Source: Craterilacuibacter sinensis (lineage in GTDB: Bacteria; Pseudomonadota; Gammaproteobacteria; Burkholderiales; Chromobacteriaceae). Taken from it: DNA of 64,000 nt. A model generated the notes under the pieces. The model made no database searches, was not told where the DNA came from, and was given only the letters and a program-made list of their open reading frames with translations. Below, piece after piece: positions 8,738 through 19,511 of the stretch. A program made the position numbers and the translations under genes. The stretch is from contig NZ_WSSB01000005.1 of assembly GCF_009831765.1 (NCBI RefSeq), forward strand, positions 1-64,000, in the 5' to 3' direction. Position 1 is the stretch's first letter; each line of letters opens with the position of its first letter.

Positions 8738-8795
8738 CTTGGACCGCCGGTATAATAGCGGCGACTCCTAAGCCCAACTAAAGATAGTTCCTGCC

Positions 8796-10415
8796 TTGCC
8801 TAAACTACCTGCCTTGTCCGGCCTTACGCGCTGGCGTGTTTTGCTGCTCTTGCTCAGCCTGCTGACTTTATTGCCTTTGGCCGTGATCATTCCGGCGGTC
8901 TTTAGTCCCGATCCGGCCATCTGGTCGCATCTGGTCGATTATCTGTTGCCGCAGTTGTTTCTCAATAGCGCTTATCTGATGTTGGGTGTGGGGTGTGGCG
9001 TTCTGCTGATCGGTGTGTCGCTCGCGTGGCTGGTCGCGGTATACGATTTTCCCGGGCGGCGCTTTTTCAACTGGGCGCTGATGTTGCCCTTGGCCATGCC
9101 GGCCTATGTGATGGGTTTTTCCCAGCTGGGCTTGTTTGACTATACCGGCCCCTTACAAAGCTGGTTGCGGGCAAGCTGGGGAGACTCGAGCTGGGTGCCG
9201 TCCATACGCTCGACGCCGGGCGTTATTTTAGTGCTGACGCTGGCTTTTTACCCCTATGTCTATTTGCTGGCGCGTAATGCTTTTGCCACCCAGGGGCGAC
9301 GCGCGCTCGAAGTGGGGCAGTCGCTGGGCTTGTCGCGGGTGCAGGGCTTCTGGCGCGTGGCCTTGCCGATGGCGCGACCGTGGATTATGGGCGGGCTGAT
9401 GCTGGCGCTGATGGAAACGCTGGCGGATTTCGGCACGGTGTCGATTTTCAATTACGACGCCTTTACCTCGGCAATTTATAAGGCCTGGTTCAGTTTCTTC
9501 TCGCTGGATACTGCCAAACAACTGGCCTCCATGCTGGTGCTGATTGTGTTCGTGCTGGTGGTGCTGGAGCAGCGCGCCCGTGGCCGGCGTGCCTACACCC
9601 AAAGCGGCCGTGCCGCCCCCTTGCATCGCTTGCCTTTGCAGGGCGGGGCTGCTGCCCTGGCGGTGCTGTTCGCCTCGCTGGTGTTGTTGCTGGCCTTTGT
9701 ACTGCCGTTCGGCCAGATCGTCTGGTGGTCTTATCAGAGTCTGGAGGCCGAACTGAATGGCGACTTGTTGTCCTATAGCCTGCATTCGGTTGTATTGTCG
9801 GCGCTGGCGGCGCTGTTGGTATGCGCGGTTGCGCTTTTGCTGTCGTACGCACAGCGGCGCGCACCGTCGCGCGTCAACCAGATGCTGGCCCGTCTGGCTA
9901 CCATGGGCTATGCCGTGCCGGGTACCGTGCTGGCGGTGGGAATTTTTGTGCCGGTGGCGTGGCTGGACAATGTGCTGCTCGGTCTGTTTTCCAGTGTGCT
10001 GCCACAAGGCACCACAGCCATTCTGAAAGGCTCGCTGCTGGTCTTGCTGCTGGCCTATCTTGCCCGTTTTCTGGCCGTCGGGCACACCTCGGTGGATGCC
10101 GCCATGCACCGCATTACCCGCTCGCAAGAAGAAGCTGCGCGCAATTTGGGCTGGTTTGGCTGGCGTCTGGTGACGCGACTGCATCTGCCTTTATTGCGTG
10201 GCGGCCTGATGACGGCACTATTGATGGTGTTTGTCGATGTAATGAAGGAAATGCCGATTACGCTGATGACTCGTCCGTTTGGCTGGGATACCCTCGCGGT
10301 GCGCATTTTTACCCTGACCACCGAGGGAGAGTGGGAGCGGGCCGCACTGCCTGCCGTCGCCATTGTTCTGGCCGGTTTGCTGCCGGTGATTCTGCTGTCG
10401 AAAGAGGAAAATTAA
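8796..10415 (+). CDS. fbpB: Ferric-iron ABC transporter permease FbpB
   Basis: A 539-residue inner-membrane protein formed by two tandem ABC permease domains (about 12 membrane segments), the usual architecture of FbpB/AfuB/SfuB. EAA-type loops that contact the ATPase are visible in both halves (EVGQSLGLSRVQGFWRVALP near 190 and EEAARNLGWFGWRLVTRLHLP near 455). The frame has to begin at TTG 8796 or a nearby non-ATG codon; ribosome binding is weak, consistent with low expression. The stop is one base before the fbpC start, so the two are coupled. Confidence 0.9.
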   Translation: MPKLPALSGLTRWRVLLLLLSLLTLLPLAVIIPAVFSPDPAIWSHLVDYLLPQLFLNSAYLMLGVGCGVLLIGVSLAWLVAVYDFPGRRFFNWALMLPLAMPAYVMGFSQLGLFDYTGPLQSWLRASWGDSSWVPSIRSTPGVILVLTLAFYPYVYLLARNAFATQGRRALEVGQSLGLSRVQGFWRVALPMARPWIMGGLMLALMETLADFGTVSIFNYDAFTSAIYKAWFSFFSLDTAKQLASMLVLIVFVLVVLEQRARGRRAYTQSGRAAPLHRLPLQGGAAALAVLFASLVLLLAFVLPFGQIVWWSYQSLEAELNGDLLSYSLHSVVLSALAALLVCAVALLLSYAQRRAPSRVNQMLARLATMGYAVPGTVLAVGIFVPVAWLDNVLLGLFSSVLPQGTTAILKGSLLVLLLAYLARFLAVGHTSVDAAMHRITRSQEEAARNLGWFGWRLVTRLHLPLLRGGLMTALLMVFVDVMKEMPITLMTRPFGWDTLAVRIFTLTTEGEWERAALPAVAIVLAGLLPVILLSKEEN

Positions 10416-10416
10416 T

Positions 10417-11463
10417 ATGTCTGCTTTGCTTGAATTTTCCGCTGTATCGCATGCTTATGGTGCACGGCGCGTGATTGATAGCATGAGTTTTTCGCTGCAG
10501 GACGGGGAAATCGGTTGTTTGTTGGGGGGGTCCGGTTGCGGCAAGACCACGGTTTTGCGCTGTATTGCCGGTTTTGAGACGCTGGGTGAGGGCGAGATCC
10601 GCCTGAGTGGACGGGTGCTGGCCGATGCGGCCATGGCGGTGCCCGCCCATCAGCGCGAAATCGGCATGGTGTTTCAGGACTATGCCTTGTTTCCCCATTT
10701 GACGGTCGAAGACAATATCGGTTTTGGCTTGTCGGCTTTGGCGCGCAGTGAGCGCAAGTCGCGGGTAGCGGCGATGCTGGCATTGGTCGGTCTGGTCTCT
10801 TATGCCAAAAACTATCCTCATGAGCTCTCCGGAGGGCAGCAGCAGCGAGTCGCGCTGGCGCGGGCGCTGGCCACGCGGCCGCGCCTGCTGCTGCTGGATG
10901 AGCCTTTTTCCAATCTGGATGTGGATTTGCGCGAACGACTTAGCCGCGAAGTGCGCGACATCCTCAAGCATGAGGGTGTCAGTGCGATTCTGGTTACGCA
11001 TGACCAGCATGAGGCATTTGCCGTGGCCGACAAGGTTGGCGTGATGCAAGGCGGGGCTTTATTGCAGTGGGCGACGCCTTATCAGCTTTACCATGAGCCG
11101 GTTTCGCGTTATGTGGCCAATTTTATCGGTCAGGGGGTACTGGTGCCGGGCAAGGTGAGCGGGCCGCGCTGCCTGACGCTTGAGGTCGGCGAATTCTGCG
11201 GCTTGCTGCCTTTGGGTTTTGCCGGCGGCGACACGGTTGATGTGCTGTTACGGCCCGATGATGTGGTGCATGATGATGCGAGCGAGCAGACGGCTGTGGT
11301 GGTGGACAAGGTGTTCCGCGGGGCGGATTTCCATTACACCCTGGCCTTGCCCTCAGGTCAGCATGTATTGGCGCAGGTGGGCAGTCATCACAATCATGCC
11401 ATCGGGGAGTCTATCGGTATCCGGCTGGAGCTGGATCACCTGATTGCGTTTAAGCGGGAATAG
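10417..11463 (+). CDS. fbpC: Ferric-iron ABC transporter ATPase FbpC
   Basis: A 348-residue ABC ATPase. Walker A GGSGCGKTT is at about 37-45, the Q-loop in MVFQDYALFPHL, the signature LSGGQQQR near 133 and Walker B LLLLDEPFSNLD near 153, followed by the H-loop in LVTHDQHEAF. The C-terminal hundred residues form a TOBE-like regulatory domain. GAGGA lies nine bases before the ATG, and the gene follows fbpB by one base. It powers import of periplasmic iron delivered by FbpA. Transcription past the stop runs into the heptamer array that starts 100 bases downstream. Confidence 0.92.
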   Translation: MSALLEFSAVSHAYGARRVIDSMSFSLQDGEIGCLLGGSGCGKTTVLRCIAGFETLGEGEIRLSGRVLADAAMAVPAHQREIGMVFQDYALFPHLTVEDNIGFGLSALARSERKSRVAAMLALVGLVSYAKNYPHELSGGQQQRVALARALATRPRLLLLDEPFSNLDVDLRERLSREVRDILKHEGVSAILVTHDQHEAFAVADKVGVMQGGALLQWATPYQLYHEPVSRYVANFIGQGVLVPGKVSGPRCLTLEVGEFCGLLPLGFAGGDTVDVLLRPDDVVHDDASEQTAVVVDKVFRGADFHYTLALPSGQHVLAQVGSHHNHAIGESIGIRLELDHLIAFKRE

Positions 11464-11495
11464 GGAATAGGGGCGGCTAGCGGGTTTCGTTTTTC

Positions 11496-11519
11496 GGGAA
11501 CGGGAAGCCGGGATTTGGG
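11496..11519 (+). other. G-quadruplex motif on the + strand beside the heptamer array
   Basis: Four GGG tracts (11496, 11502, 11510, 11517) separated by loops of 3, 5 and 4 bases fit the G3-N1-7 quadruplex rule on the + strand. It lies between the fbpC stop and the array, whose own G-rich strand is the opposite one. It may be a decayed, inverted relative of the array units, or chance. Confidence 0.5.
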
Positions 11520-11562
11520 AACCGAGGTGTTGACGTGGTTTGGTCTGTCCTAAACACTGAAA

Positions 11563-12353
11563 CCCGAGTCCCGAGTCCCGAGTCCCGAGTCCCGAGTCCC
11601 GAGTCCCGAGTCCCGAGTCCCGAGTCCCGAGTCCCGAGTCCCGAGTCCCGAGTCCCGAGTCCCGAGTCCCGAGTCCCGAGTCCCGAGTCCCGAGTCCCGA
11701 GTCCCGAGTCCCGAGTCCCGAGTCCCGAGTCCCGAGTCCCGAGTCCCGAGTCCCGAGTCCCGAGTCCCGAGTCCCGAGTCCCGAGTCCCGAGTCCCGAGT
11801 CCCGAGTCCCGAGTCCCGAGTCCCGAGTCCCGAGTCCCGAGTCCCGAGTCCCGAGTCCCGAGTCCCGAGTCCCGAGTCCCGAGTCCCGAGTCCCGAGTCC
11901 CGAGTCCCGAGTCCCGAGTCCCGAGTCCCGAGTCCCGAGTCCCGAGTCCCGAGTCCCGAGTCCCGAGTCCCGAGTCCCGAGTCCCGAGTCCCGAGTCCCG
12001 AGTCCCGAGTCCCGAGTCCCGAGTCCCGAGTCCCGAGTCCCGAGTCCCGAGTCCCGAGTCCCGAGTCCCGAGTCCCGAGTCCCGAGTCCCGAGTCCCGAG
12101 TCCCGAGTCCCGAGTCCCGAGTCCCGAGTCCCGAGTCCCGAGTCCCGAGTCCCGAGTCCCGAGTCCCGAGTCCCGAGTCCCGAGTCCCGAGTCCCGAGTC
12201 CCGAGTCCCGAGTCCCGAGTCCCGAGTCCCGAGTCCCGAGTCCCGAGTCCCGAGTCCCGAGTCCCGAGTCCCGAGTCCCGAGTCCCGAGTCCCGAGTCCC
12301 GAGTCCCGAGTCCCGAGTCCCGAGTCCCGAGTCCCGAGTCCCGAGTCCCGAGT
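11563..12353. repeat. Tandem heptamer array, 113 copies of GAGTCCC
   Basis: 791 bases, exactly 113 x 7, of an uninterrupted CCCGAGT/GAGTCCC repeat without a single variant unit that I can find. Because 7 is not a multiple of 3, all frames of a strand read the same seven-residue cycle and none contains a stop codon, so the array produces long spurious open frames in every direction. It sits between the 3' ends of two convergent genes (fbpC to the left, a D,D-peptidase to the right, whose stop is 7 bases beyond the last unit). The minus strand is G3-ACTC repeated, a canonical quadruplex-forming series; the plus strand is the matching i-motif strand. Each unit also contains one GAGTC (GANTC) site. 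The perfect homogeneity indicates recent expansion or active correction. Confidence 0.97.
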
Positions 12354-12359
12354 GAAGTC

Positions 12360-13220
12360 TTAACCTGCCAGCCAATGCCCTGGCTGTGCTTCCAGCCAGG
12401 TCCGGATATTTTTGGCGTCATTGGTACGGGCGTTGCTGGCTTTGGAGTCCAGCAGCACGATCACCAGTTGCTGGCCGCCGACGGTCGCATACATGACCAG
12501 ACAGCGGCCGGCTTCCTGGATATAGCCGGTCTTGGACAGGCCGATATCCCACTCTCCTTCACGCACCAGCGCATTGCTGTTTTTGTAGTGCAGCATGCGC
12601 CCGGCGCGGGCGATAGTGTCGTGTTCGGTCGAGGTGCTGAACTGGCGGATCAGGGGGTAGCCGTGTGCCGCGCGCACCATGCGCGCCAGATCCTGTGCGG
12701 TCGAGCTGTTGCGCATATCCAGACCCGTCGGATCATAGAACACGGTATTGTTCATGCCCAAGGCGCGGGCCTTGCTGTTCATGCGCGCGACAAAGGCCTG
12801 GGTGCCGCCGGGGTAGTAGCGCGACAAGACATGTGACGCGCGGTTTTCCGATGACATCAGCGCCAGCAGCAGCATCTCGCGGCGCGACAAGGTGGTGCCG
12901 ACGGCAAGGCGCGAGCTGGTATTTTTCAGCCTGTCGATTTCGGCATCGGAAATGGTCAGCATGTCGTCCAGCGGCTGGCCGGCGTCCAGCATTACCATCG
13001 CCGTCATCAGTTTGGTGATGGAGGCGATGGGGGTGCGCATGCCGGCATTTTTCTGGTACAAGGCTTCGCCGGTGCTGGTGTTAAGGACAAGAACCGCGTT
13101 CGAGCTGAGCTGTGGTGCGCTCTGCTGGAAGGCGGCAAGGTGGTACACTGGCTGGGCCGCATGCACCATAGGGGGGAGGGCCAGCAGGCTTACGCTCAAG
13201 GCGGTGATGATTCTCAGCAT
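12360..13220 (-). CDS. pbpG: D-alanyl-D-alanine endopeptidase (PBP7 type)
   Basis: A periplasmic serine peptidase of about 286 residues that trims or opens D-Ala cross-links in peptidoglycan. The start at 13220 gives a classic signal peptide (MLRIITALSVSLLALPPMVHA); a longer frame to 13277 is open but lacks signal features. Penicillin-binding motifs are present in order: SITK (catalytic Ser and Lys) in PIASITKLMTAM, SEN in MSSENRASH, and KTG in LSKTGYI. The gene is divergent from uvrB, and its 3' end abuts the heptamer array, so read-through transcription would produce G-rich RNA. Confidence 0.87.
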   Translation of the reverse strand: MLRIITALSVSLLALPPMVHAAQPVYHLAAFQQSAPQLSSNAVLVLNTSTGEALYQKNAGMRTPIASITKLMTAMVMLDAGQPLDDMLTISDAEIDRLKNTSSRLAVGTTLSRREMLLLALMSSENRASHVLSRYYPGGTQAFVARMNSKARALGMNNTVFYDPTGLDMRNSSTAQDLARMVRAAHGYPLIRQFSTSTEHDTIARAGRMLHYKNSNALVREGEWDIGLSKTGYIQEAGRCLVMYATVGGQQLVIVLLDSKASNARTNDAKNIRTWLEAQPGHWLAG

Positions 13221-13333
13221 CCCGTGAACTCCATATAAGGGTGTCTGAACAGATTCTGTGACGGCGATTTTAAACACAAAACTCCCGGATGTCGCTGTTC
13301 TTGCGGGGGTTTATCCAAGCGGATGTTTTCATT

Positions 13334-15346
<2,013 letters not shown>

Positions 15347-15352
15347 GGATTC

Positions 15353-16069
15353 ATGATGCAAAATCCGCCACAAGACAAGAACAAGCGCGACCGGCCGCTG
15401 CCGGCGCTGGAGGTGTCGCCCAGCCTGAGTGCCGATGTGATTTTGCCGCGCCAGACTGGGCGCGCACAAGGTCGGGGCGGATTGCTGGCGATGGGGTCGT
15501 CCACGGGCGGGACCGAGGCTTTGCGCGTGGTATTGGCCGGTTTGGCAAGGGATACGCCGCCGGTGATCGTGTCGCAACATATGCCCGAGATGTTTACCCG
15601 TTCGTTTGCCGAGCGCCTCGACAGCCTGTGTGCCATTCATGTGAAAGAGGCCGTAGACGGCGAAGTTTTACGACCCGGTACGGCTTATATCGCACCGGGG
15701 CATTCGCACTTGTTGCTGCGTCTGGCGCCGGATGGTGCTTATACCGTCAGTCTCAATCAGGGGCATCCGGTTAATCGGCATAGGCCGTCGGTCGATGTGA
15801 TGTTCCGTGCCGCTGCCAATGTCGCAGGTAGCAACTGTATCGCGGTGATCCTGACCGGCATGGGGCGGGACGGCGCCGAGGGTATGCTGGAGCTGAAGCA
15901 GGCCGGTGCGTATAATCTGGCGCAGGATGAGAAAAGTTGTGTCGTATTCGGCATGCCGCGCGAAGCCATTTTGCGTGGTGCCGCCGACGAAGTGCTTGCC
16001 TTGACCGATATTCCCGCGCGTCTGACGGCCTTGTGCCGGCAGCGCTTCAATTTGCGGTTGCCTTGCTGA
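15353..16069 (+). CDS. Stand-alone CheB-type methylesterase domain protein
   Basis: A 238-residue protein consisting of a short charged N-terminus (about 40 residues) and a complete CheB catalytic domain without a receiver domain. The Ser-His-Asp triad is visible: Ser in [11 protein letters not shown], His in VSQHMPEMF, Asp in [11 protein letters not shown]. CheB hydrolyses glutamyl methyl esters or deamidates glutamines on chemoreceptors. Here the gene overlaps the start of flrC (TGATG) and precedes the whole fli cluster, the position where the FlrB sensor kinase is usually found. It has no CheR, CheA or CheW beside it. Either it acts on receptors independently of phosphorylation, or it serves the FlrC regulator. 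The biochemical call is strong; the role is open. Confidence 0.85.
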   Translation: MMQNPPQDKNKRDRPLPALEVSPSLSADVILPRQTGRAQGRGGLLAMGSSTGGTEALRVVLAGLARDTPPVIVSQHMPEMFTRSFAERLDSLCAIHVKEAVDGEVLRPGTAYIAPGHSHLLLRLAPDGAYTVSLNQGHPVNRHRPSVDVMFRAAANVAGSNCIAVILTGMGRDGAEGMLELKQAGAYNLAQDEKSCVVFGMPREAILRGAADEVLALTDIPARLTALCRQRFNLRLPC

Positions 16070-17388
16070 TGAAATTTTTACCTGTACTGGTGGTTGAGGA
16101 CGATGCCGACCTCAGGGAAGCGATTGTCGACACGCTGGCGCTGGCCGGTTTTGCCGTGCTCGAGGCGGCGGATGGTCATGCGGCTTTAGCGCTGATGCAA
16201 ACTGAACCGGTTGGTCTGGTTGTCTCCGATGCGCAAATGGCTCCGATGGATGGCTATACCCTGTTTGCCAAGCTGGCCGAGTCTTATCCCGGCGTGCCTT
16301 TTATCCTGATGACGGCATACGGCGTGATTGAGCGAGCGATTGACTTGTTGCGCGCCGGTGCCGCGCATTATCTGCTCAAGCCATTCGAGCCCAAGGCATT
16401 GCTGGCCGAGGTGGAAAAATACCTCCTGCCGCTGCCGGCAGCTCAGATGGATGGCGTGGTTGCCGAGTCGCCTGCGATGCAGCAATTGCTGGCACTGGCG
16501 CGCAAAGTCGCGCCATCTGACGCGAGCGTACTGATTTCCGGCCCCAGTGGTGCCGGCAAGGAGGTGCTGGCACGCTTTATCCATCGCAATTCACGGCGTA
16601 TGGCGGGGCCTTTTGTTGCGGTCAATTGCGCGGCGATTCCGGAAAACCTGCTGGAGTCGACGCTATTCGGTCATGAAAAGGGCGCCTTTACCGGTGCGCA
16701 AACGGCGCTGGCCGGCAAGTTCGAGCAGGCACAAGGCGGGACCTTGTTGCTGGATGAAGTCACTGAAATGCCGCTGGCCTTGCAGGCTAAGCTGCTGCGC
16801 GTATTGCAAGAGCGCGAGTTGGAGCGGGTGGGGGGGAGCCGTACCATCAAGCTGGATATCCGGGTGCTCTCGACCAGCAACCGTGATGTCGCTGCCGAAG
16901 TGGCGGCCGGCCATTTTCGCGAGGATCTTTACTTCAGGCTGAATGTTTTTCCCTTGCGCGTGCCGGCGCTGGCCGAGCGCAGTGAGGATATTCTGCCCTT
17001 GGCACGAATGCTGCTAGTGAAGTATGGGGATGCCTGTAGCCGGCAGTCTTTGATGCTCTCGCGTGAAGCCGAACGTCATTTGACTGCCTATGGATGGGAA
17101 GGTAACATTCGCGAGCTGGAAAACGTGATGCAAAGGGCGGCAATTCTTGCCGCAGCGCCGGAAGTTTCCGCCGCCGACCTGATGCTGGACACGGTTTTTC
17201 CGACTGCCGTTACCTTGTCTTCCGTAGCTGGCGACGACACCGACATGAAGGCGCTGGAGCGGCGCCATATACTGGAGACGCTGTCCCAGTTTGGCGGAGT
17301 CAGGAAGCTGGCGGCCCAGAAGCTGGGCATGAGTGAACGGACCTTGCGTTACAAGCTGCAACGCTATCGTGAAGAGTCCGGGCAGTAA
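16069..17388 (+). CDS. flrC: Sigma-54-dependent flagellar response regulator FlrC/FleR type
   Basis: A 439-residue NtrC-class activator. Receiver domain in 1-120 (VVEDDADLREA, Asp54 in VVSDAQMAPMDG, LLKPFEP), AAA+ domain with Walker A GPSGAGKE, the sigma-54 contact loop GAFTGA at residues 205-210, Walker B GTLLLDEV, and a Fis-type helix-turn-helix at the end (KLGMSERTLRYKLQRYRE). Gene order directly before fliE, with a 16-base gap, identifies it as FlrC/FleR, which activates class III flagellar genes; a matching sigma-54 promoter lies before fliK at 23204. The usual upstream partner kinase FlrB is absent here, replaced by the CheB-domain gene whose stop overlaps this start. Confidence 0.88.
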   Translation: MKFLPVLVVEDDADLREAIVDTLALAGFAVLEAADGHAALALMQTEPVGLVVSDAQMAPMDGYTLFAKLAESYPGVPFILMTAYGVIERAIDLLRAGAAHYLLKPFEPKALLAEVEKYLLPLPAAQMDGVVAESPAMQQLLALARKVAPSDASVLISGPSGAGKEVLARFIHRNSRRMAGPFVAVNCAAIPENLLESTLFGHEKGAFTGAQTALAGKFEQAQGGTLLLDEVTEMPLALQAKLLRVLQERELERVGGSRTIKLDIRVLSTSNRDVAAEVAAGHFREDLYFRLNVFPLRVPALAERSEDILPLARMLLVKYGDACSRQSLMLSREAERHLTAYGWEGNIRELENVMQRAAILAAAPEVSAADLMLDTVFPTAVTLSSVAGDDTDMKALERRHILETLSQFGGVRKLAAQKLGMSERTLRYKLQRYREESGQ

Positions 17389-17404
17389 ATAAAGGTAAGC
17401 ATCA

Positions 17405-17725
17405 ATGTCGACACAGGGAATTAATCAGCTTTTAGGCGAGCTCAGAGCCATGTCGGCGCTGGCGGGGGGGCAGTCTGCCTCTGTGCAGCAGCAGCCGGGG
17501 GCAGTCGAGTTCGGCGATGTGCTCAAGTCGACGCTGGAGCAGGTCAATAGTGCGCAAAAGGCATCGCAGGATCTGCAAAAAAGCTTCGAGCTGGGCGATG
17601 AGGGTGTCAATGTGCAGGACGTGATGGTGTCCATGCAGAAAGCCAGCCTGTCATTCCAGACCATGGTACAGGCCCGCAACAAACTGGTGTCGGCCTACCA
17701 GGAAATCATGAACACCCAAGTCTGA
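17405..17725 (+). CDS. fliE: Flagellar hook-basal body protein FliE
   Basis: A 106-residue rod adaptor that joins the MS-ring to the proximal rod. The C-terminal half carries the family signature SVQDVMVSMQKASLSFQTMVQARNKLVSAYQEIM-like segment (here NVQDVMVSMQKA and VSAYQEIMNTQV). AAGGTAA is seven bases before the start. It begins the fliEFGHIJ series. A GC-rich inverted repeat (CCGCCG/CGGCGG, about 17744-17757) lies between it and fliF. Confidence 0.94.
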   Translation: MSTQGINQLLGELRAMSALAGGQSASVQQQPGAVEFGDVLKSTLEQVNSAQKASQDLQKSFELGDEGVNVQDVMVSMQKASLSFQTMVQARNKLVSAYQEIMNTQV

Positions 17726-17777
17726 CGCTTGCGGCCGGCATCCGCCGCGCGCGGCGGACATCTAACGAAACCACTGT

Positions 17778-19511
17778 ATGGCTGAACTGGTCGATCACGC
17801 AGCGCCAGCCTGGAAAAACCGGGCAAATGAGGCGCTGGGGCGTTTCAAGGCTCTGCCCAATAATAAGAAGTTGTTATTCTTTGCCGCTATCGCGGCTGTT
17901 TTGTCTATCGTTGTCGGCTTGCTGGTGTTTAACCGCGAGCCTGCGCAGCGCATCCTTTTCTCTGGCTTGTCCGATCGCGATGGCGGACAGATTGCCGCCT
18001 CCTTGCAGCAGATGAATGTTCCATACCAGCTGGGTGAGGGTGGCGTTATCAGTGTGCCTTCCGACAAGGTCTACGATGTGCGCCTTAAGCTGGCGGCGCA
18101 GGGTCTGCCCAAGACCGGTGGTACCGGCTTTGAGCTGATGGATAACCAGAAATTCGGCATCAGCCAGTTTTCCGAGCAAGTCAATTACCAGCGCGCGATT
18201 GAGGGCGAGCTGACGCGCACCATAGAAAGCATCGCCTCGGTCGATTCGGCCCGCGTGCATCTGGCCGTGCCCAAGCAAAGCGTGTTCGTGCGCGAGCAGC
18301 AGCTGCCTACCGCTTCTGTCATGCTGACCCTGCACCCCGGGCGGCTGATGGATACGGCACAAACGGCCGGCATCATGCATCTGGTGGCCAGCTCCGTGCC
18401 CAATTTGCCCCTGAAAAACATCTCCATTGTCGATCAGGAGGGCAATTTGTTGTCCGGGTCCGCTGACCCCAATAATGCCTCGGGTCTGGATCAGCGCCAG
18501 CTATCATTTGTGCGCCAGATCGAGCAGGACTATGCGCGACGTATCGAGGCCATACTCGAACCCATCTTCGGCAAGAGTAACGCGCATGCGCAGGTGACGG
18601 CACAGGTTGACTTCTCCGAAGTCGAGCAGACTTCTGAGACCTATCGCCCTAACTCTTCGCCTAATCCGTCCGCAACGCGCAGTCAGCAGATCAGCGAGTC
18701 GCTGGGTGGTGGCGCGCCCGTGCCTTCCGGTGTGCCGGGTGCCTTGTCCAATCAGCCGCCATCGGCTGCTTCGGCACCATTGACGCTGCCGCCGGGAGCC
18801 GCTCCCGGCACCGTGACCCTGTCCGGTCAGCCCTTGACGGCAGCGGGAGCCACGCGGCGCGATATCACGACCAATTACGAAGTCGACAAAACCATACAGC
18901 ACACCAAGCTGCCCAAGGGCTCGGTCAAGCGCCTGTCGGCGGCTGTCGTCGTCAATTTCAAGCTGGTGCCGGATAAGGATGGCGAACTTAAGCCGACGGC
19001 GCTCACGGCTAAAGAAGTCGAGCAGATCAATAATCTGGTGCGTGAAGCCATCGGTTACAACACCGAGCGTGGCGATTCGGTCAATGTGGTGAATGCGGCC
19101 TTTGCCGATGCGGTATTGCCGGCCTCGGTGCAGGACAAGGTGCTGGATTATGTCGGCAACAATAGTAGCGAGTTGCTCAAATATGGCCTGCTGGCACTGG
19201 CGCTGCTGTACCTGATGTTTGGCGTGGTGCGCCCCATTATGCGGGATGTATTGCGTCCTGCGCCGGGTGTGCAGCCTGAGGCGGAAGGCGATGCCCGCGT
19301 AGCGGCGACCCGCGGCGGCAGCTTGCTGGCTGTGGCAGGCGACGAGGACGAGAGTGAGGATGGTGTGGCCGGCAGGTCCAGTGTGCTGACCGAACGCGAG
19401 AAGCAGCGTCTGGAGTATGAGGCCAATTTGCAGGCCGCACGCGAGCTGGTCAGGGCGGATCCACGCATGGCGGCGCAGATAATCAAGGAATGGATAAGCG
19501 ACGATGAGTGA
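17778..19511 (+). CDS. fliF: Flagellar MS-ring protein FliF
   Basis: A 577-residue inner-membrane ring protein. Membrane segments flank the periplasmic part: one near residues 35-55 (LLFFAAIAAVLSIVVGLLVF) and one near 470-490 (LLKYGLLALALLYLMFGVV). The periplasmic part contains ring-building modules including YQRAIEGELTRTIESI and the conserved DQEGNLLSG. A Ser/Pro/Ala-rich insert at about 290-360 separates ring modules, as is usual. The C-terminal cytoplasmic tail (AAQIIKEWISDDE) binds FliG. The stop lies inside the fliG start region (8-base overlap). Confidence 0.95.
   Translation: MAELVDHAAPAWKNRANEALGRFKALPNNKKLLFFAAIAAVLSIVVGLLVFNREPAQRILFSGLSDRDGGQIAASLQQMNVPYQLGEGGVISVPSDKVYDVRLKLAAQGLPKTGGTGFELMDNQKFGISQFSEQVNYQRAIEGELTRTIESIASVDSARVHLAVPKQSVFVREQQLPTASVMLTLHPGRLMDTAQTAGIMHLVASSVPNLPLKNISIVDQEGNLLSGSADPNNASGLDQRQLSFVRQIEQDYARRIEAILEPIFGKSNAHAQVTAQVDFSEVEQTSETYRPNSSPNPSATRSQQISESLGGGAPVPSGVPGALSNQPPSAASAPLTLPPGAAPGTVTLSGQPLTAAGATRRDITTNYEVDKTIQHTKLPKGSVKRLSAAVVVNFKLVPDKDGELKPTALTAKEVEQINNLVREAIGYNTERGDSVNVVNAAFADAVLPASVQDKVLDYVGNNSSELLKYGLLALALLYLMFGVVRPIMRDVLRPAPGVQPEAEGDARVAATRGGSLLAVAGDEDESEDGVAGRSSVLTEREKQRLEYEANLQAARELVRADPRMAAQIIKEWISDDE

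Noticed and set aside
8739-8756. TATAAT at 8751-8756 as a promoter for fbpB.
   Set aside because: No -35 element at the right distance; the terminator occupies that position. A weak extended promoter cannot be excluded.
11563-12353. CRISPR array.
   Set aside because: Unit length is 7 bases without spacers, and no cas gene is nearby.
11353-12836. Open frames of 310-430 residues through the heptamer array on both strands (repeating ESRVPSP or GTRDSGL).
   Set aside because: A stop-free heptamer necessarily keeps all frames open. The frames have no start signals and run into other genes in the wrong frame or strand; no repetitive protein is indicated.
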